A stretch of DNA of 64,000 nucleotides from Betaproteobacteria bacterium (GTDB taxonomy: Bacteria; Pseudomonadota; Gammaproteobacteria; Burkholderiales; SG8-39), in NCBI GenBank assembly GCA_009693435.1, contig SHXF01000002.1:62001-126000 (forward strand), written 5' to 3'. The translations under genes were made by a program, and so were the position numbers. Under the pieces are notes generated by a model. The model was given only the letters and a program-made list of their open reading frames with translations. It was not told the origin of the DNA and did not search any database. Below, piece by piece: positions 1 through 9,055 of the stretch (position 1 is its first letter; each line of letters starts with the position of its first letter).

Positions 1-1
1 G

Positions 2-355
2 ATGATGGTCAAAGCCAAAGACATGCCGTGGCAGAACGCCAAGTCGCCTGGCATCCAGTTCAAGGTTCTGCATCATGACGAGACGACAGGCGGCTCGACC
101 ATGCTGCTGAAATTCGAGCCGGGCGCGAAGACGCCGCTGCACGAGCATACCGGACTGGAGCAGACCTACGTGATCGACGGCTCGCTCATCGATCACGACG
201 GCGAATTGATGGCCGGCGACTTCGTCTGGCGCAAGGCGGGCAGCGTGCACCAGGCTCACTCGGGGACGAAGGGGTCGCTCCACATTTCCATTTTCTCGCG
301 CCCCAACCGCATGCTGGATGGTTCGGAAGACGACTTCGCCTTCAAGAAAGACTGA
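2..355 (+). CDS. Cupin-domain protein (ChrR/2,4'-dihydroxyacetophenone dioxygenase-like cupin)
   Basis: A 117-residue single-domain cupin. The metal-binding first motif is visible as HEHTGLEQTYVIDG (about residues 47-60) and the second as AGDFVWRKAGSVHQ (about residues 71-84), which gives the usual His/His/Glu plus His ligand set of small beta-barrel metalloproteins. The gene begins at the window edge; ATG codons at 2 and 5 are both possible and nothing upstream is visible. Similar small cupins serve as anti-sigma domains or as dioxygenases. With no sigma factor visible and a catabolic setting, a small dioxygenase or sensor is possible, but the substrate cannot be assigned. Confidence 0.8.
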   Translation: MMVKAKDMPWQNAKSPGIQFKVLHHDETTGGSTMLLKFEPGAKTPLHEHTGLEQTYVIDGSLIDHDGELMAGDFVWRKAGSVHQAHSGTKGSLHISIFSRPNRMLDGSEDDFAFKKD

Positions 356-427
356 ACGGATCCGCCCTGCGCGCGGCCGGTAGCGTGCGCCGTGCGCACG
401 ATAATCCGGTGCGATGCACCGGGCGCG

Positions 428-1753
428 TCAGCGCATCAGCCTCGGTAGCCAGGTTACGACAGAGGGCGTGAACACCAGCAGGAACAGCACCACCACTTCC
501 ATCCAGAAGAACGGCATCACCGCGGCGTAGATCTGGCGCATGCTGATTTCCGGCGGCGCCACGCCGCGCATGGCGAACAGCACGTTGCCGAAGGGCGGCG
601 AGATCAGGCCCATCTCCAGGGCGAGCAGCATCAGGATGCCGAACCAGATTTCGTCGATGCCGTGCTGCTTCACCAGCGGCATGAAGAGCGGCATGGTGAT
701 CATCATGATGGACAGCGAATCCATCGGGCAGCCCAGCACCAGCACGATCACCAGCATCGCGATCATCAGCATGGTGGGCGAGAGGCCGAGCGAGTTGATC
801 CACGCCACCATGCCGTTGGTCGCGCCGGAGAAGCCGAGGATCTGCGAGAAGGTGAGCGAGGTGCCGATGATGAGGAAGATCATGATGGAGATCTTGGCCG
901 ATTGCGTGAGCGTGTCTCGCAGCACCGCCCAGGTGAGCCGCCCGTAGCAGGCGGTGGCGATGACCGCGCCGGCCGCGCCCAGCGCCGCCGATTCGGTGGG
1001 CGTCGCCACGCCCACCATCATCGATCCGATGACGATGATGAATAGCAATGTCAGCGGCACCACGTAGACGAACAGCGGCCGGATGCGCTCGGCGAACGGC
1101 ATGTCTGCCACCGGGTAGGCGGGCGCGAGCGCCGGGTTGAGCCAGCAGCGCAGCATGATGTAGGCGAAGAACAGCGCCGACAGGATCAGTCCCGGCACGA
1201 TGCCACCGATCAGGATGCCGGCGATCGAGATGCCGGTGATGGAGCCCAGCAGCACCGCCAGGCCCGAGGGTGGAATGAGCATGTCGATGCCGCCCACGGC
1301 CATGATGGGACCCATGGCCATCTCGTCGTTGTAGCCGCGCCGGCGCATTTCGGGCAGCAAGGACGAGCCGAGCATGGTGGTGGTTGCAACGGTGGAGCCC
1401 GACAGCGCCGCGAACACCGTGCCGCCGGAGATTGCCACCAGCGACAGACGCCCCGGCACTTTGGTGATCAGCCGGTCGATGGCGTCTATCGCCCTGGAGG
1501 CGACACCGCTGCGAAACAGTATCTCGCCCATGACGAGAAACATCGGGATGGGGGTCAGGCTGAAACTGACCAGCGACTCCAGGGTGTTGTAGGCGACCTG
1601 CTGCAATCCCGCCCAGCCGCCGAAGAGGAACCAGGCGCCGATCAGGTTCACGCCGAGGAAGCCGAACGCAACCGGCACGCCGAAGCTCATCGGGATCACC
1701 AGACCCCCGAACAGCAGGGCCAGCACCCAGTACCAGGCGAGCGTCGAATTCAC
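428..1753 (-). CDS. dctM: TRAP transporter large permease DctM
   Basis: A 441-residue, very hydrophobic protein with about twelve membrane segments, the normal size for the DctM subunit of tripartite ATP-independent periplasmic transporters, which uses an ion gradient to import organic acids. Typical landmarks are GPIMAVGGIDMLIPPSG in the middle and LEMGLISPPFGNVLFAMRG near the C-terminus. It lies 10 bp downstream of the small permease gene and is the last gene of a dctP-dctQ-dctM order on the minus strand. The permease pair appears intact, whereas the partner binding protein is damaged, so the transporter may be inactive or may use another receptor. Confidence 0.93.
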   Translation of the reverse strand: MNSTLAWYWVLALLFGGLVIPMSFGVPVAFGFLGVNLIGAWFLFGGWAGLQQVAYNTLESLVSFSLTPIPMFLVMGEILFRSGVASRAIDAIDRLITKVPGRLSLVAISGGTVFAALSGSTVATTTMLGSSLLPEMRRRGYNDEMAMGPIMAVGGIDMLIPPSGLAVLLGSITGISIAGILIGGIVPGLILSALFFAYIMLRCWLNPALAPAYPVADMPFAERIRPLFVYVVPLTLLFIIVIGSMMVGVATPTESAALGAAGAVIATACYGRLTWAVLRDTLTQSAKISIMIFLIIGTSLTFSQILGFSGATNGMVAWINSLGLSPTMLMIAMLVIVLVLGCPMDSLSIMMITMPLFMPLVKQHGIDEIWFGILMLLALEMGLISPPFGNVLFAMRGVAPPEISMRQIYAAVMPFFWMEVVVLFLLVFTPSVVTWLPRLMR

Positions 1754-1763
1754 CTGCGCGCCC

Positions 1764-2318
1764 TCACAGGTCCAGCGCTTCGCGCACTTCGCCGCGCCCT
1801 GCCGCCCGCAGCGCGAACTCTATGGTCAGCGTGAGGAAGCTCAGGGCGAGGATGGCGAGGGGCAGCCACTCCGGAAGCGTGATCGACTTGTGCAGTATCG
1901 AGCCGGTGCGGAATGTGTCGATCGCCGCCGCGCTGCACGCCGCGGAAAAGACGCCGGAGGTGATGGCGCCGAACGCGCTGGCGCTGCGCTCCATCCGCCG
2001 GCAGGTCTTTTCGGACACCGCCATCAGGATTGCATCGATGGCGACATGCGCGCCGCGCGACAGCACCCAGGCCGCGCCGACCAGCACCATCAGGTACTGC
2101 ACGTATTCAATGGTTTCCAGCATCCACGACACGCCGCCCGCGCCCGTCCAGCGCAGCGCGACATCGGTGCAGATGCCGACGCAGATGACGGCAATCAGCA
2201 GCCCGGCGAACAGACCGGATGCATCCAGCGTCGCGCGCCACGCGGCAAGCAGGCGGCCGCGTCGCGGTGCGGTGGCGGCAGCGCGCGCGTCTTCCGCAGC
2301 GTTCGGGCGCGCGGACAT
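1764..2318 (-). CDS. dctQ: TRAP transporter small permease DctQ
   Basis: A 184-residue protein with four predicted membrane helices (around residues 37-57, 72-92, 112-135 and 152-172), the standard DctQ topology. The segment WMLETIEYVQYLMVLVGAAW carries the family pattern of a membrane helix followed by a charged turn. It lies 10 bp after the dctP remnant and 10 bp before dctM, which indicates a single transcript. DctQ is thought to bridge the binding protein and the large permease. The first 30 or so residues are Ala/Arg-rich and hydrophilic. Confidence 0.9.
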   Translation of the reverse strand: MSARPNAAEDARAAATAPRRGRLLAAWRATLDASGLFAGLLIAVICVGICTDVALRWTGAGGVSWMLETIEYVQYLMVLVGAAWVLSRGAHVAIDAILMAVSEKTCRRMERSASAFGAITSGVFSAACSAAAIDTFRTGSILHKSITLPEWLPLAILALSFLTLTIEFALRAAGRGEVREALDL

Positions 2319-2328
2319 GGGTTGCGCC

Positions 2329-2850
2329 TTACTTGCTGGTCAGCGCGCTCAGTTTCTTCGTATTCTCCGGCGTTACCTTGGCGATCTCGTCCCAATGCGC
2401 GTCGTAGGCCATCTTGAGGTACTGCTGCGAATCCTGGGGATTCAGCCGGACCACCTTCATTTCGCCGTCGAGAATGTCCAGTGATCCCTTCTTGCGCTGT
2501 TCCGCGGGCGATATCTCCGACAGCACCGTCGTTTCGCCCTCGGGCACGACGTTGTAATAATAGGAAGGCGGCACCGCGGCCATGTCGATCACGCCATTGC
2601 GCAGCGCGGTCGCCATCTGCGTGCCGGGGATGGATTCTTCGCTCACCACCTGCGGCACGCGCACCAGGTCCTTGCCCTCGGCGTTGACCCGCTCCAGCCA
2701 GGTGTTGAAGACGCTGCGGAAGCCCGAATGGGGCGAGGCGATGAAGTGCGCGGCGCGTATCGTGGTTTCCTGGGCGCGGGCCGTGCCTGCGAGCAGCGGA
2801 AAGATAGTCAGAGTGACGGCGAGGGCGATTCCGACCAGGAATCTGGGCAT
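2329..2850 (-). pseudogene. dctP: TRAP substrate-binding protein DctP with an internal deletion
   Basis: The ATG at 2850 follows a good ribosome site (GGAG, 8 nt upstream) and opens a signal peptide ending near ARAQE. The product is 173 residues, while DctP proteins are normally about 320-340. The N-terminal lobe is recognisable (residues 28-125, including MAAVPPSYYYNVVPEGET), and so is a plausible family C-terminus (about 128-173, DSQQYLKMAYDAHWDEIAK). Roughly 150 residues that would normally lie between them, including the arginine-containing ligand pocket, are absent. The frame stays open across the junction at about nt 2472, so a short protein could still be made, but it should not fold as a solute receptor. 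It leads the dctPQM operon. Confidence 0.75.
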
Positions 2851-3026
2851 GGCTGATCTCCTGTTACGCGACGGGGCGTCGCAATGGTCGCCGCGGGGTG
2901 TGCGTCGCATCGACCCCGCGAGAGGGGCAAGAATAATGCATTGCCCTTCGATGTCAATGCGCGACCGGTCCAGGCGCGCGAGGCCCCGCAATAGCGTGCG
3001 GTGGGCGCGATGTCAGCGCCCCGGCT

Positions 3027-3764
3027 TTATTTCTTCCACAGTGCCGCGAAGGTCTTCTCCAGTGCCTTGGGGTCGCTCGCCAGGCGGCGGTTGATGTCTT
3101 CGGACATCTCATGGATGGTGAGGTCTTCCTCGTCCTTTTCCAGGGCGTCCAGCACGGCGCAGGCGACTTCGGCGGGAGAAGACTTGGAGCCGGGAAACGG
3201 TCCGCTCATGGGCGTATCGACTGCCCAGGGCATGACCGCCATCACGTGCGTGCGCTGGCCGGCGAGTTCGGCGCGTATTCCTTCCGTGAGCCGCAGCAGG
3301 GCGGCCTTGGAGGCGCAGTACGACCCCAGCGCCGGATTGGCGATCTTGCCGAGGATGGACGCCATGTTGACGATCGCGCCGCCGCCGTTCGCGCCCAGCA
3401 GCGGGGCAAACGCGCGGCACATTGCGAGCGTGCCGAAGTAGTTGGTGTCCATTTCGCGGCGCGCCGCATCCATGCTGTCCGCGGCGATGAAGGCCGAGCG
3501 CAGGTTGACACCGGCGTTGTTGATCAGCAGCGTGGTCTCGGGGCACTCGGCGGCCGCGCGCGCGACGGCGTCCTCATGCGTAATGTCGAGGTCCAGAGCA
3601 ACCAGCGGCGCGGAGGGAAACTTCTGCTCCAGCCCGGCCCCGGAGGCGGCCAGATCGGCGGCATAAATGCGCGCGGCGCCGCGCGCGGCGAGCGCCTTGA
3701 TGTATTCGCGGCCGATGCCGCCAGCGGCGCCGGTGAGGAACACCACCTGGTTGCGGATGTTCAT
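3027..3764 (-). CDS. SDR-family NAD(P)-dependent oxidoreductase
   Basis: A 245-residue classical short-chain dehydrogenase/reductase. The cofactor-binding TGAAGGIG is at residues 11-18, the LLINNAGVN strand in the middle, and the catalytic Ser plus YCASK near residues 145-160. The start at 3764 has no strong ribosome site. It is followed by a CoxG-like gene and a NicX-like gene on the same strand, about 75-95 bp apart, so it may be co-expressed and reduce or oxidise an alcohol or ketone intermediate. The substrate is unknown. Confidence 0.87.
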   Translation of the reverse strand: MNIRNQVVFLTGAAGGIGREYIKALAARGAARIYAADLAASGAGLEQKFPSAPLVALDLDITHEDAVARAAAECPETTLLINNAGVNLRSAFIAADSMDAARREMDTNYFGTLAMCRAFAPLLGANGGGAIVNMASILGKIANPALGSYCASKAALLRLTEGIRAELAGQRTHVMAVMPWAVDTPMSGPFPGSKSSPAEVACAVLDALEKDEEDLTIHEMSEDINRRLASDPKALEKTFAALWKK

Positions 3765-3840
3765 GTTTTGCCTGAACGCGCTTTGCGCAGGAGGGAGGTT
3801 GCCGTTCTCTTTTTCATCTTATTCATCTCGATCGTCCCGC

Positions 3841-4299
3841 TCACTGTCCCAGGCCGCTTCGGATGCGCTCGCTAAAGCGGGCGGCGAATTCCTTGCCCAG
3901 CGATTCGACTTTTTTCTTCATGATGCCCAAAGCAAATTTACCCAGGCGTCCGGTGACCGATACCTGCGATGAATAATGAACCCGCGTGGTATCCGGCGCA
4001 ATGCTCTCCAGCCGGACTTCATTGTCGGCTGAAATCAGGCTGGCGCGCGAGCCTTCTTCGCCGCGTGTCTGCGACAACACCGACTCGGGCGGATTCTGCT
4101 GCGTGATCTCGACGGTGAGGTTGAAACGCGCCTTGATCGTGCCGACCCCTATTACAACGCGGGTCCGGTATTGAGTGGGGGAGAGTTGCTCGATCTCTTC
4201 GCATCCCGGCACGCATTCCGCCATCAGGCGCGGGTCGGTGATGTACCGGAACACGTCCTCACGGGTTGCCGCAATGTCGAACGTGCCCTCGACCTTCAA
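3841..4299 (-). CDS. SRPBCC-superfamily protein, CoxG-like (carbon monoxide dehydrogenase subunit G family)
   Basis: 152 residues. The N-terminus GTFDIAATREDVFRYITDP and the following AECVPGCEEIE are hallmarks of the CoxG/polyketide-cyclase helix-grip fold. The C-terminal helix (GKFALGIMKKKVESLGKEF) is also typical. CoxG of CO dehydrogenase anchors or matures a molybdenum hydroxylase, but no coxLMS genes lie nearby, so this may act as a free lipid- or ligand-binding protein. The start used here is TTG at 4299 with a weak ribosome site, so the N-terminus is uncertain by a few residues. Confidence 0.8.
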   Translation of the reverse strand: MKVEGTFDIAATREDVFRYITDPRLMAECVPGCEEIEQLSPTQYRTRVVIGVGTIKARFNLTVEITQQNPPESVLSQTRGEEGSRASLISADNEVRLESIAPDTTRVHYSSQVSVTGRLGKFALGIMKKKVESLGKEFAARFSERIRSGLGQ

Positions 4300-4390
4300 G
4301 CGGCGGACTTATGGATCGCCGCTTGCGCGGGCGTGAGACAACTTGATTCACTGCTGTGGCGTGCGCGGAGCAACGCGCCCGGCCTGCCGC

Positions 4391-5473
4391 TCAACGCGCT
4401 ACCCGGGCGACGCGCATCTGCGGATCGACGATCCTGCCCTTTTCGATGATGGTCTTGCCATCGAGCATCACGGTGCAATCGCGCATCGGCACGTCGTAGT
4501 GGCCGCGGGTAGTGCGCTTGCCGCCACCCTGTGAATTGGGGCCGGTGGAAAAGAGGAAGTTGCCGGGGAACACGCGCATCGCGGCCCGCTGCCGCTCCGA
4601 CACGTCGCCGTTCAGCGCAAGGTTGTACCAGCGCGCCTGCGGGTTCATTCCCCAGCCCAGGTGCGAGATCGCGTAGGGGTCGCGGTCGTTCTCATCCGCC
4701 TTGCCGTCTTCCAGCCAGTCGCGCATCAGCTTCGCGTCCAGTCCGCCTTCTATCCGGGTGATGTGGCCTTCGCGGACTTCCACCCTGATCGTGTCCACCA
4801 CGTAGCGGGTGTACGGCAGGATGACGATGTCGCCCGGTGAGATGACCACCGTGCCGCTCGCGCTGCCCTCATTGGGGAAGGTGTGGATGTGGCCGGCGCC
4901 CCAGTGGTCGAAGTGGCCTTTCTCGTCGGCATAGCCCCACTGGATCATGACCGGGTACTCGCCGCAGCTATAGGTGAGGTCGGTGCCCGCTTCGCTGGTG
5001 ACCCGCACTTGCTTCGTTTTGCTGTACACGCCCTCGGCGTACTTCAACGCCTCCTTCAGTCCGGGCGGCGACATCAATTGCTCCAGGTCGTCCGGCGCGT
5101 CGATGATCATCAGCACCCGCACACCCTTGTCCATCACCACCCGCAGCCACTTGGCGAACAGGGGTGTGTGAAAAATAACAATGATGTCCGCCGCGCACAG
5201 CGCATCCAGGGTGCCCTTGCACTGGCCTATGGTGGGCACCCCCACCTTGGTCCAGCCGGGGATGGAGTTGACGCACATCTCGTAGATGTCCGCCCCCAGT
5301 TCGTCGGCTGCGGCGAACGCGGCCTGCACGTATTCGCGGCGCGTGCCGAGGTCGCTGACGACGGCGACAGTCTCGCCCTTGGTAATCTTGGAGAGCTCGA
5401 ATTGCTTTCTGTAGAGCAGGGTGAGCTTCGCCGGGTTCATTTCCTGAACGCGAATTGCTGCATGGGCGACCAT
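4391..5473 (-). CDS. NicX-like 2,5-dihydroxypyridine 5,6-dioxygenase family protein (M29-like fold)
   Basis: 360 residues, close to the roughly 350 of Pseudomonas putida NicX, a mononuclear-iron ring-cleavage dioxygenase of nicotinic acid breakdown. Segments that line up from memory with NicX are YPVMIQWGYADEKGHFDHW, GNFLFSTGPNSQGGGKR and YAISHLGWG. The NicX iron ligands (His265, Ser302, His318, Asp320) have counterparts in AISHLGWG, FLFSTGP and HYDV, so the iron site appears complete. No nicA/B/C/D/E/F genes flank it; the neighbours are an SDR and a CoxG-like protein. The substrate is therefore probably another hydroxylated N-heterocycle or aminophenol-like compound. A good ribosome site (AGGGAG) precedes the ATG at 5473. 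Confidence 0.82.
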   Translation of the reverse strand: MVAHAAIRVQEMNPAKLTLLYRKQFELSKITKGETVAVVSDLGTRREYVQAAFAAADELGADIYEMCVNSIPGWTKVGVPTIGQCKGTLDALCAADIIVIFHTPLFAKWLRVVMDKGVRVLMIIDAPDDLEQLMSPPGLKEALKYAEGVYSKTKQVRVTSEAGTDLTYSCGEYPVMIQWGYADEKGHFDHWGAGHIHTFPNEGSASGTVVISPGDIVILPYTRYVVDTIRVEVREGHITRIEGGLDAKLMRDWLEDGKADENDRDPYAISHLGWGMNPQARWYNLALNGDVSERQRAAMRVFPGNFLFSTGPNSQGGGKRTTRGHYDVPMRDCTVMLDGKTIIEKGRIVDPQMRVARVAR

Positions 5474-5662
5474 GGCCTTCTCCCTGGGTTGTCTAGTCCG
5501 GCAAAAAGAATACGCTTCGCGCCATCATAGTTCAATACCGATTTATATTCGCTGATGACTGTGCCGAATCGCTGCAGCGGGCGCGTCGCAGGCTGGAAAA
5601 TGCGCATTGTTCCGGCCGCGCTTGCGGTACGCTTGCACCTCGCCGTTGTCGAAAGGGGAACG

Positions 5663-6667
5663 ATGAACAACCGGTTAGCCCGATTCATCCCGGCCGTTGC
5701 CGGATTTGCGGTCTTCGCCTCCACTGCAATTCATCCCGGCCTCTTTGCTCAAAGCGCGGCGGGAGAAAGTTATCCATCGCGGCCGGTGCGCATTGTGGTG
5801 CCGTTCCCGCCCGCGGGAACGCTCGACGTGCTGGCGCGGGTGATAGGCGAGCGGCTCTCGCCCGCGCTTGGCCAGCCGGTGCTGGTGGAAAACCGACCCG
5901 GTGCGCAGGGTTCGATCGGCGCCGATGCCGTGGCAAAGGCGGCGCCGGATGGGCATACGCTGCTGCTCGCATCGAATACCTTCATCATCCTGCCGAGCAT
6001 GAATCGCAATCTGCCCTATGACGTGTTTCGCGATTTCACACCGGTGGTGCAACTGTCTTCCATCCCCAATGTGCTGGTTGTCCACCCGTCGTTTCCCGGG
6101 CGAACGGTGCAGGAATTCATCGCGGTGGCGCGCAGAGCGCCGGGCGGGCTGAGCTACAACTCGGCCGGTACCGGATCGCCGCTCCACCTCGCGGGAGAGT
6201 TGATGGCGCGCGAAGCGCGCATCCCGCTGGTGCACGTTCCGTATAAAGGGACCATCCCGGCAGTCAACGATCTGGTATCCGGGCAACTCATGGCAATGTT
6301 CGCGCCGCTCGGCGCCATCATGCCTTTCCTCAAGAGCGGCAAGGCGTATGCCCTTGGCGTTACAGACAGCCAGCGCACCTCGCTGCTGCCCGACGTGCCG
6401 ACACTGCGCGAAGCCGGCATCCCGAACATCGACGCAGTCTCGTCCTGGTTCGCCATTCTCGGCCCCGCGAGATTGCCACCTGCGGTGGTGGCGCGATTGA
6501 ATGCGGAATTCAACAAGGTGCTGGCATTGCGTGAAGTGCGCGAGCGCCTTCGCGAGCAGGCTTTCGAAATACTCGGCGGCACATCTGCGGAACTGACGCG
6601 CGTGATGCGCGATGAATTTGTCAGCTACGGAAGGATCGTCGCCGACGCCAACATCAAAATGGACTGA
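5663..6667 (+). CDS. Bug/TctC-family periplasmic solute-binding protein
   Basis: 334 residues from ATG 5663, chosen because a purine-rich ribosome site (AAAGGGGAA) precedes it and it starts a signal peptide ending near AGLFAQSA-type sequence (FAQSAAGESYPSRP). Family landmarks are YPSRPVRIVVPFPPAGTLD, VENRPGAQGSIGADAVA and LVHVPYKGT. Bug proteins deliver carboxylates to TctAB permeases or act as environmental sensors. No tctAB lies beside this copy. It ends 4 bp before the next gene (molybdoenzyme), so the two may be co-transcribed. Confidence 0.9.
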   Translation: MNNRLARFIPAVAGFAVFASTAIHPGLFAQSAAGESYPSRPVRIVVPFPPAGTLDVLARVIGERLSPALGQPVLVENRPGAQGSIGADAVAKAAPDGHTLLLASNTFIILPSMNRNLPYDVFRDFTPVVQLSSIPNVLVVHPSFPGRTVQEFIAVARRAPGGLSYNSAGTGSPLHLAGELMAREARIPLVHVPYKGTIPAVNDLVSGQLMAMFAPLGAIMPFLKSGKAYALGVTDSQRTSLLPDVPTLREAGIPNIDAVSSWFAILGPARLPPAVVARLNAEFNKVLALREVRERLREQAFEILGGTSAELTRVMRDEFVSYGRIVADANIKMD

Positions 6668-6671
6668 CTCC

Positions 6672-8999
6672 ATGGCTGCCAACCCCCGCTTCATCCAGAC
6701 CGCCTCGCACTGGGGCGTATACGACGTAGCCTTCGATTCGGGCGGGCGTGCAAGTGTGCGCGGCGCGGCGCACGATCCGGCGCCCTCGCCGCTGATCCAC
6801 GGTCTGCCGGCCATCGTCCGCGGCGCGCTGCGCATCGCGCGGCCCGCGGTGCGCGAAGGCTATCTGCGACACGGTCCCGGCGTTTCCTCGAAGAATCGCG
6901 GCCGTGAGCGCTTTGTCGAAGTGTCGTGGGACGAGGCATTGGCGCTGGTCGCCGGCGAGTTGCAGCGCGTGCGCGGCGCGCACGGGCATCAGGCGGTCTA
7001 CGGCGGATCCTACGGCTGGGCCAGCGCCGGGCGCATGCACAACGCGCCGGTGCTGGTGAAGCGTTTTCTCGGTCTGGGCGGCGGATTCACCGACAAGCTC
7101 GGCAATCACAGCTTCGGCGCAGCCATGGCGATCATGCCCTACGTGGTCGGCCGCGGTGACGTGCCCAATCTGGCGAGCGACTGGCGCGCCATCGTCGGGC
7201 ACACCGAACTGTTCGTCATGTTCGGCGGCGCGCATCCGAAAAACCTGCAACTCGACTCAGGTGGCCTGACCCGCCACACCGCACTGGACTGGATGCACCG
7301 CGCGCATGCCGCCGGGACGCGTTTCGTCAACATCGGGCCGGCAGGCGGCGACACCGACGGCCCGCTGGGTGCGGACTGGATCGCCATCCGGCCCAATACC
7401 GATGTGGCGTTCATGCTCGGCCTTGCCCATACGCTGGCCACCGGACAATTGGCCGACACGGAATTTCTCACCCGCTATTGCACCGGCTACGATGTCTTTC
7501 GACGCTACCTGCTGGGCGAATCGGACGGTGTGCCGAAAACCGCGGAGTGGGCCGCCGGCATATGCGATACCGGTGCAGAGGGCATCCGCGCCCTGGCGCG
7601 CCGAATGGCGGCCAGCCGCACCATGCTGGGCATGGGCTGGTCGGTGCAGCGCTCGCACCATGGCGAACAGCCTTGCTGGATGGTGACGACCCTGGCGGCG
7701 ATGCTCGGCCAGATCGGCCTGCCTGGCGGCGGATTCGGTCTCGGTTTCGGCGCCACCAACGGCATCGCGGCGCCGCGACCGGAAGGCATTCCGCGCCCGA
7801 AAATGTCGCCCGGTGTGAACCCGGTGAAATCGCATGTGCCGGTAGGCCGCGTCGCCGACATGTTGCTCAATCCGGGCGAGACCATCGCCTACAATGGCGC
7901 ACAGCTGACCTACCCGGACATCCGCCTGCTCTATTGCTGCGGCGGCAATCCGTTTCACCACAATGCGGAACTGGGAAAACTCGCGCGCGGCTGGCAGCGT
8001 CCGGAGACGGTGGTGGTGCAGGAATCCTGGTGGAATGCCGCGGCTAAACTCGCCGACATCGTGCTGCCGGCGACCACCAGCCTCGAACGAAACGACATCC
8101 TTGCCGCCGACCTAGATCGCTTCTACATCGCCATGAAACAGGCCATGCCGCCGGTCGGCGAAGCGCGCAATGACTACGACATCTTCTCCGATCTGGCCGC
8201 GCGCCTGGGCTACGAATCCGCGTTCACCGAAGGCCGCGACGAGATGGCATGGCTGCGCCATATGTACGACGAGGCGGCACGCGCCACGGTCCGGCTCGGG
8301 ATCGCACTGCCCTCGTTCGAGGAATTCTGGGAACGCGGCAGTCACGAATTTGCCGAGCCCGATGCGCCGCGGGTGCTGTTCGCCGATTTCCGCAACGACC
8401 CCGACGCGCATCCGCTCAGGACGCCTTCCGGGAAGATAGAAATCGTCTCCGAAAAGATCGCGGGCTTCGGCTATGACGACTGCCCCGGCCATCCGGTGTG
8501 GCTGGAGCCGGCCGAATGGCTGGGTTCGCCGCTTGCCGAACGATTTCCGTTTCATCTTCTGTCCAACCAGCCGCGGACCCGGCTGCACAGCCAGCTCGAC
8601 CCCGCTCCCCTCAGCCGCGCGGACAAAGTCGCGGGGCGCGAGCCGCTGCATCTGCATCCGGAAGACGCTGCGGGAAAGAGTCTCCGCGAAGGCGATCTCG
8701 TGCGGGTGTGGAACGATCGCGGCGCGCTTGTCGCAGGGGTGCGCTTCGATGCAGGTCTGAAGCGGGGCGTGGCGCAGATCGCAACCGGCGCCTGGTACGA
8801 CCCGGTGGATCCCGGCGTGCCGGGCACGCTCGACCGCCACGGCAATCCCAATGCGCTGACCCTCGACCTGGGTACCTCGCAACTTGCGCAATCGACCAGC
8901 GTGCAATCGCTGCTGGTGCAGATTGAGCGCATCGACTCCGCTCCGGCCGTGCAGGCGTTCGAGCCGCCTGCGCTTGTCAGTCGCGCGACTCCTTCATGA
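6672..8999 (+). CDS. Molybdopterin oxidoreductase of the DMSO/biotin sulfoxide reductase (BisC) type
   Basis: 775 residues from ATG 6672. It belongs to the type III DMSO-reductase family. The YGGSYGWAS motif puts Trp at residue 116, and the LGNHSFGAA motif puts the molybdenum-ligand Ser at residue 147, matching the Trp116/Ser147 spacing of DMSO reductase. The C-terminal cofactor-binding domain is present (ARTRLHSQLDPAPLSR, GNPNALTLDLGTSQLAQ). There is no twin-arginine signal and no N-terminal 4Fe-4S cysteine set, which points to a cytoplasmic, BisC-like enzyme that reduces S- or N-oxides. No dedicated electron donor is encoded next to it. Confidence 0.88.
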   Translation: MAANPRFIQTASHWGVYDVAFDSGGRASVRGAAHDPAPSPLIHGLPAIVRGALRIARPAVREGYLRHGPGVSSKNRGRERFVEVSWDEALALVAGELQRVRGAHGHQAVYGGSYGWASAGRMHNAPVLVKRFLGLGGGFTDKLGNHSFGAAMAIMPYVVGRGDVPNLASDWRAIVGHTELFVMFGGAHPKNLQLDSGGLTRHTALDWMHRAHAAGTRFVNIGPAGGDTDGPLGADWIAIRPNTDVAFMLGLAHTLATGQLADTEFLTRYCTGYDVFRRYLLGESDGVPKTAEWAAGICDTGAEGIRALARRMAASRTMLGMGWSVQRSHHGEQPCWMVTTLAAMLGQIGLPGGGFGLGFGATNGIAAPRPEGIPRPKMSPGVNPVKSHVPVGRVADMLLNPGETIAYNGAQLTYPDIRLLYCCGGNPFHHNAELGKLARGWQRPETVVVQESWWNAAAKLADIVLPATTSLERNDILAADLDRFYIAMKQAMPPVGEARNDYDIFSDLAARLGYESAFTEGRDEMAWLRHMYDEAARATVRLGIALPSFEEFWERGSHEFAEPDAPRVLFADFRNDPDAHPLRTPSGKIEIVSEKIAGFGYDDCPGHPVWLEPAEWLGSPLAERFPFHLLSNQPRTRLHSQLDPAPLSRADKVAGREPLHLHPEDAAGKSLREGDLVRVWNDRGALVAGVRFDAGLKRGVAQIATGAWYDPVDPGVPGTLDRHGNPNALTLDLGTSQLAQSTSVQSLLVQIERIDSAPAVQAFEPPALVSRATPS

Positions 9000-9055
9000 T
9001 TGCAGGCCGCGCGACGACCTGGATGCGCGCGGGTTTCCATCTTCGCATTGGTCTG

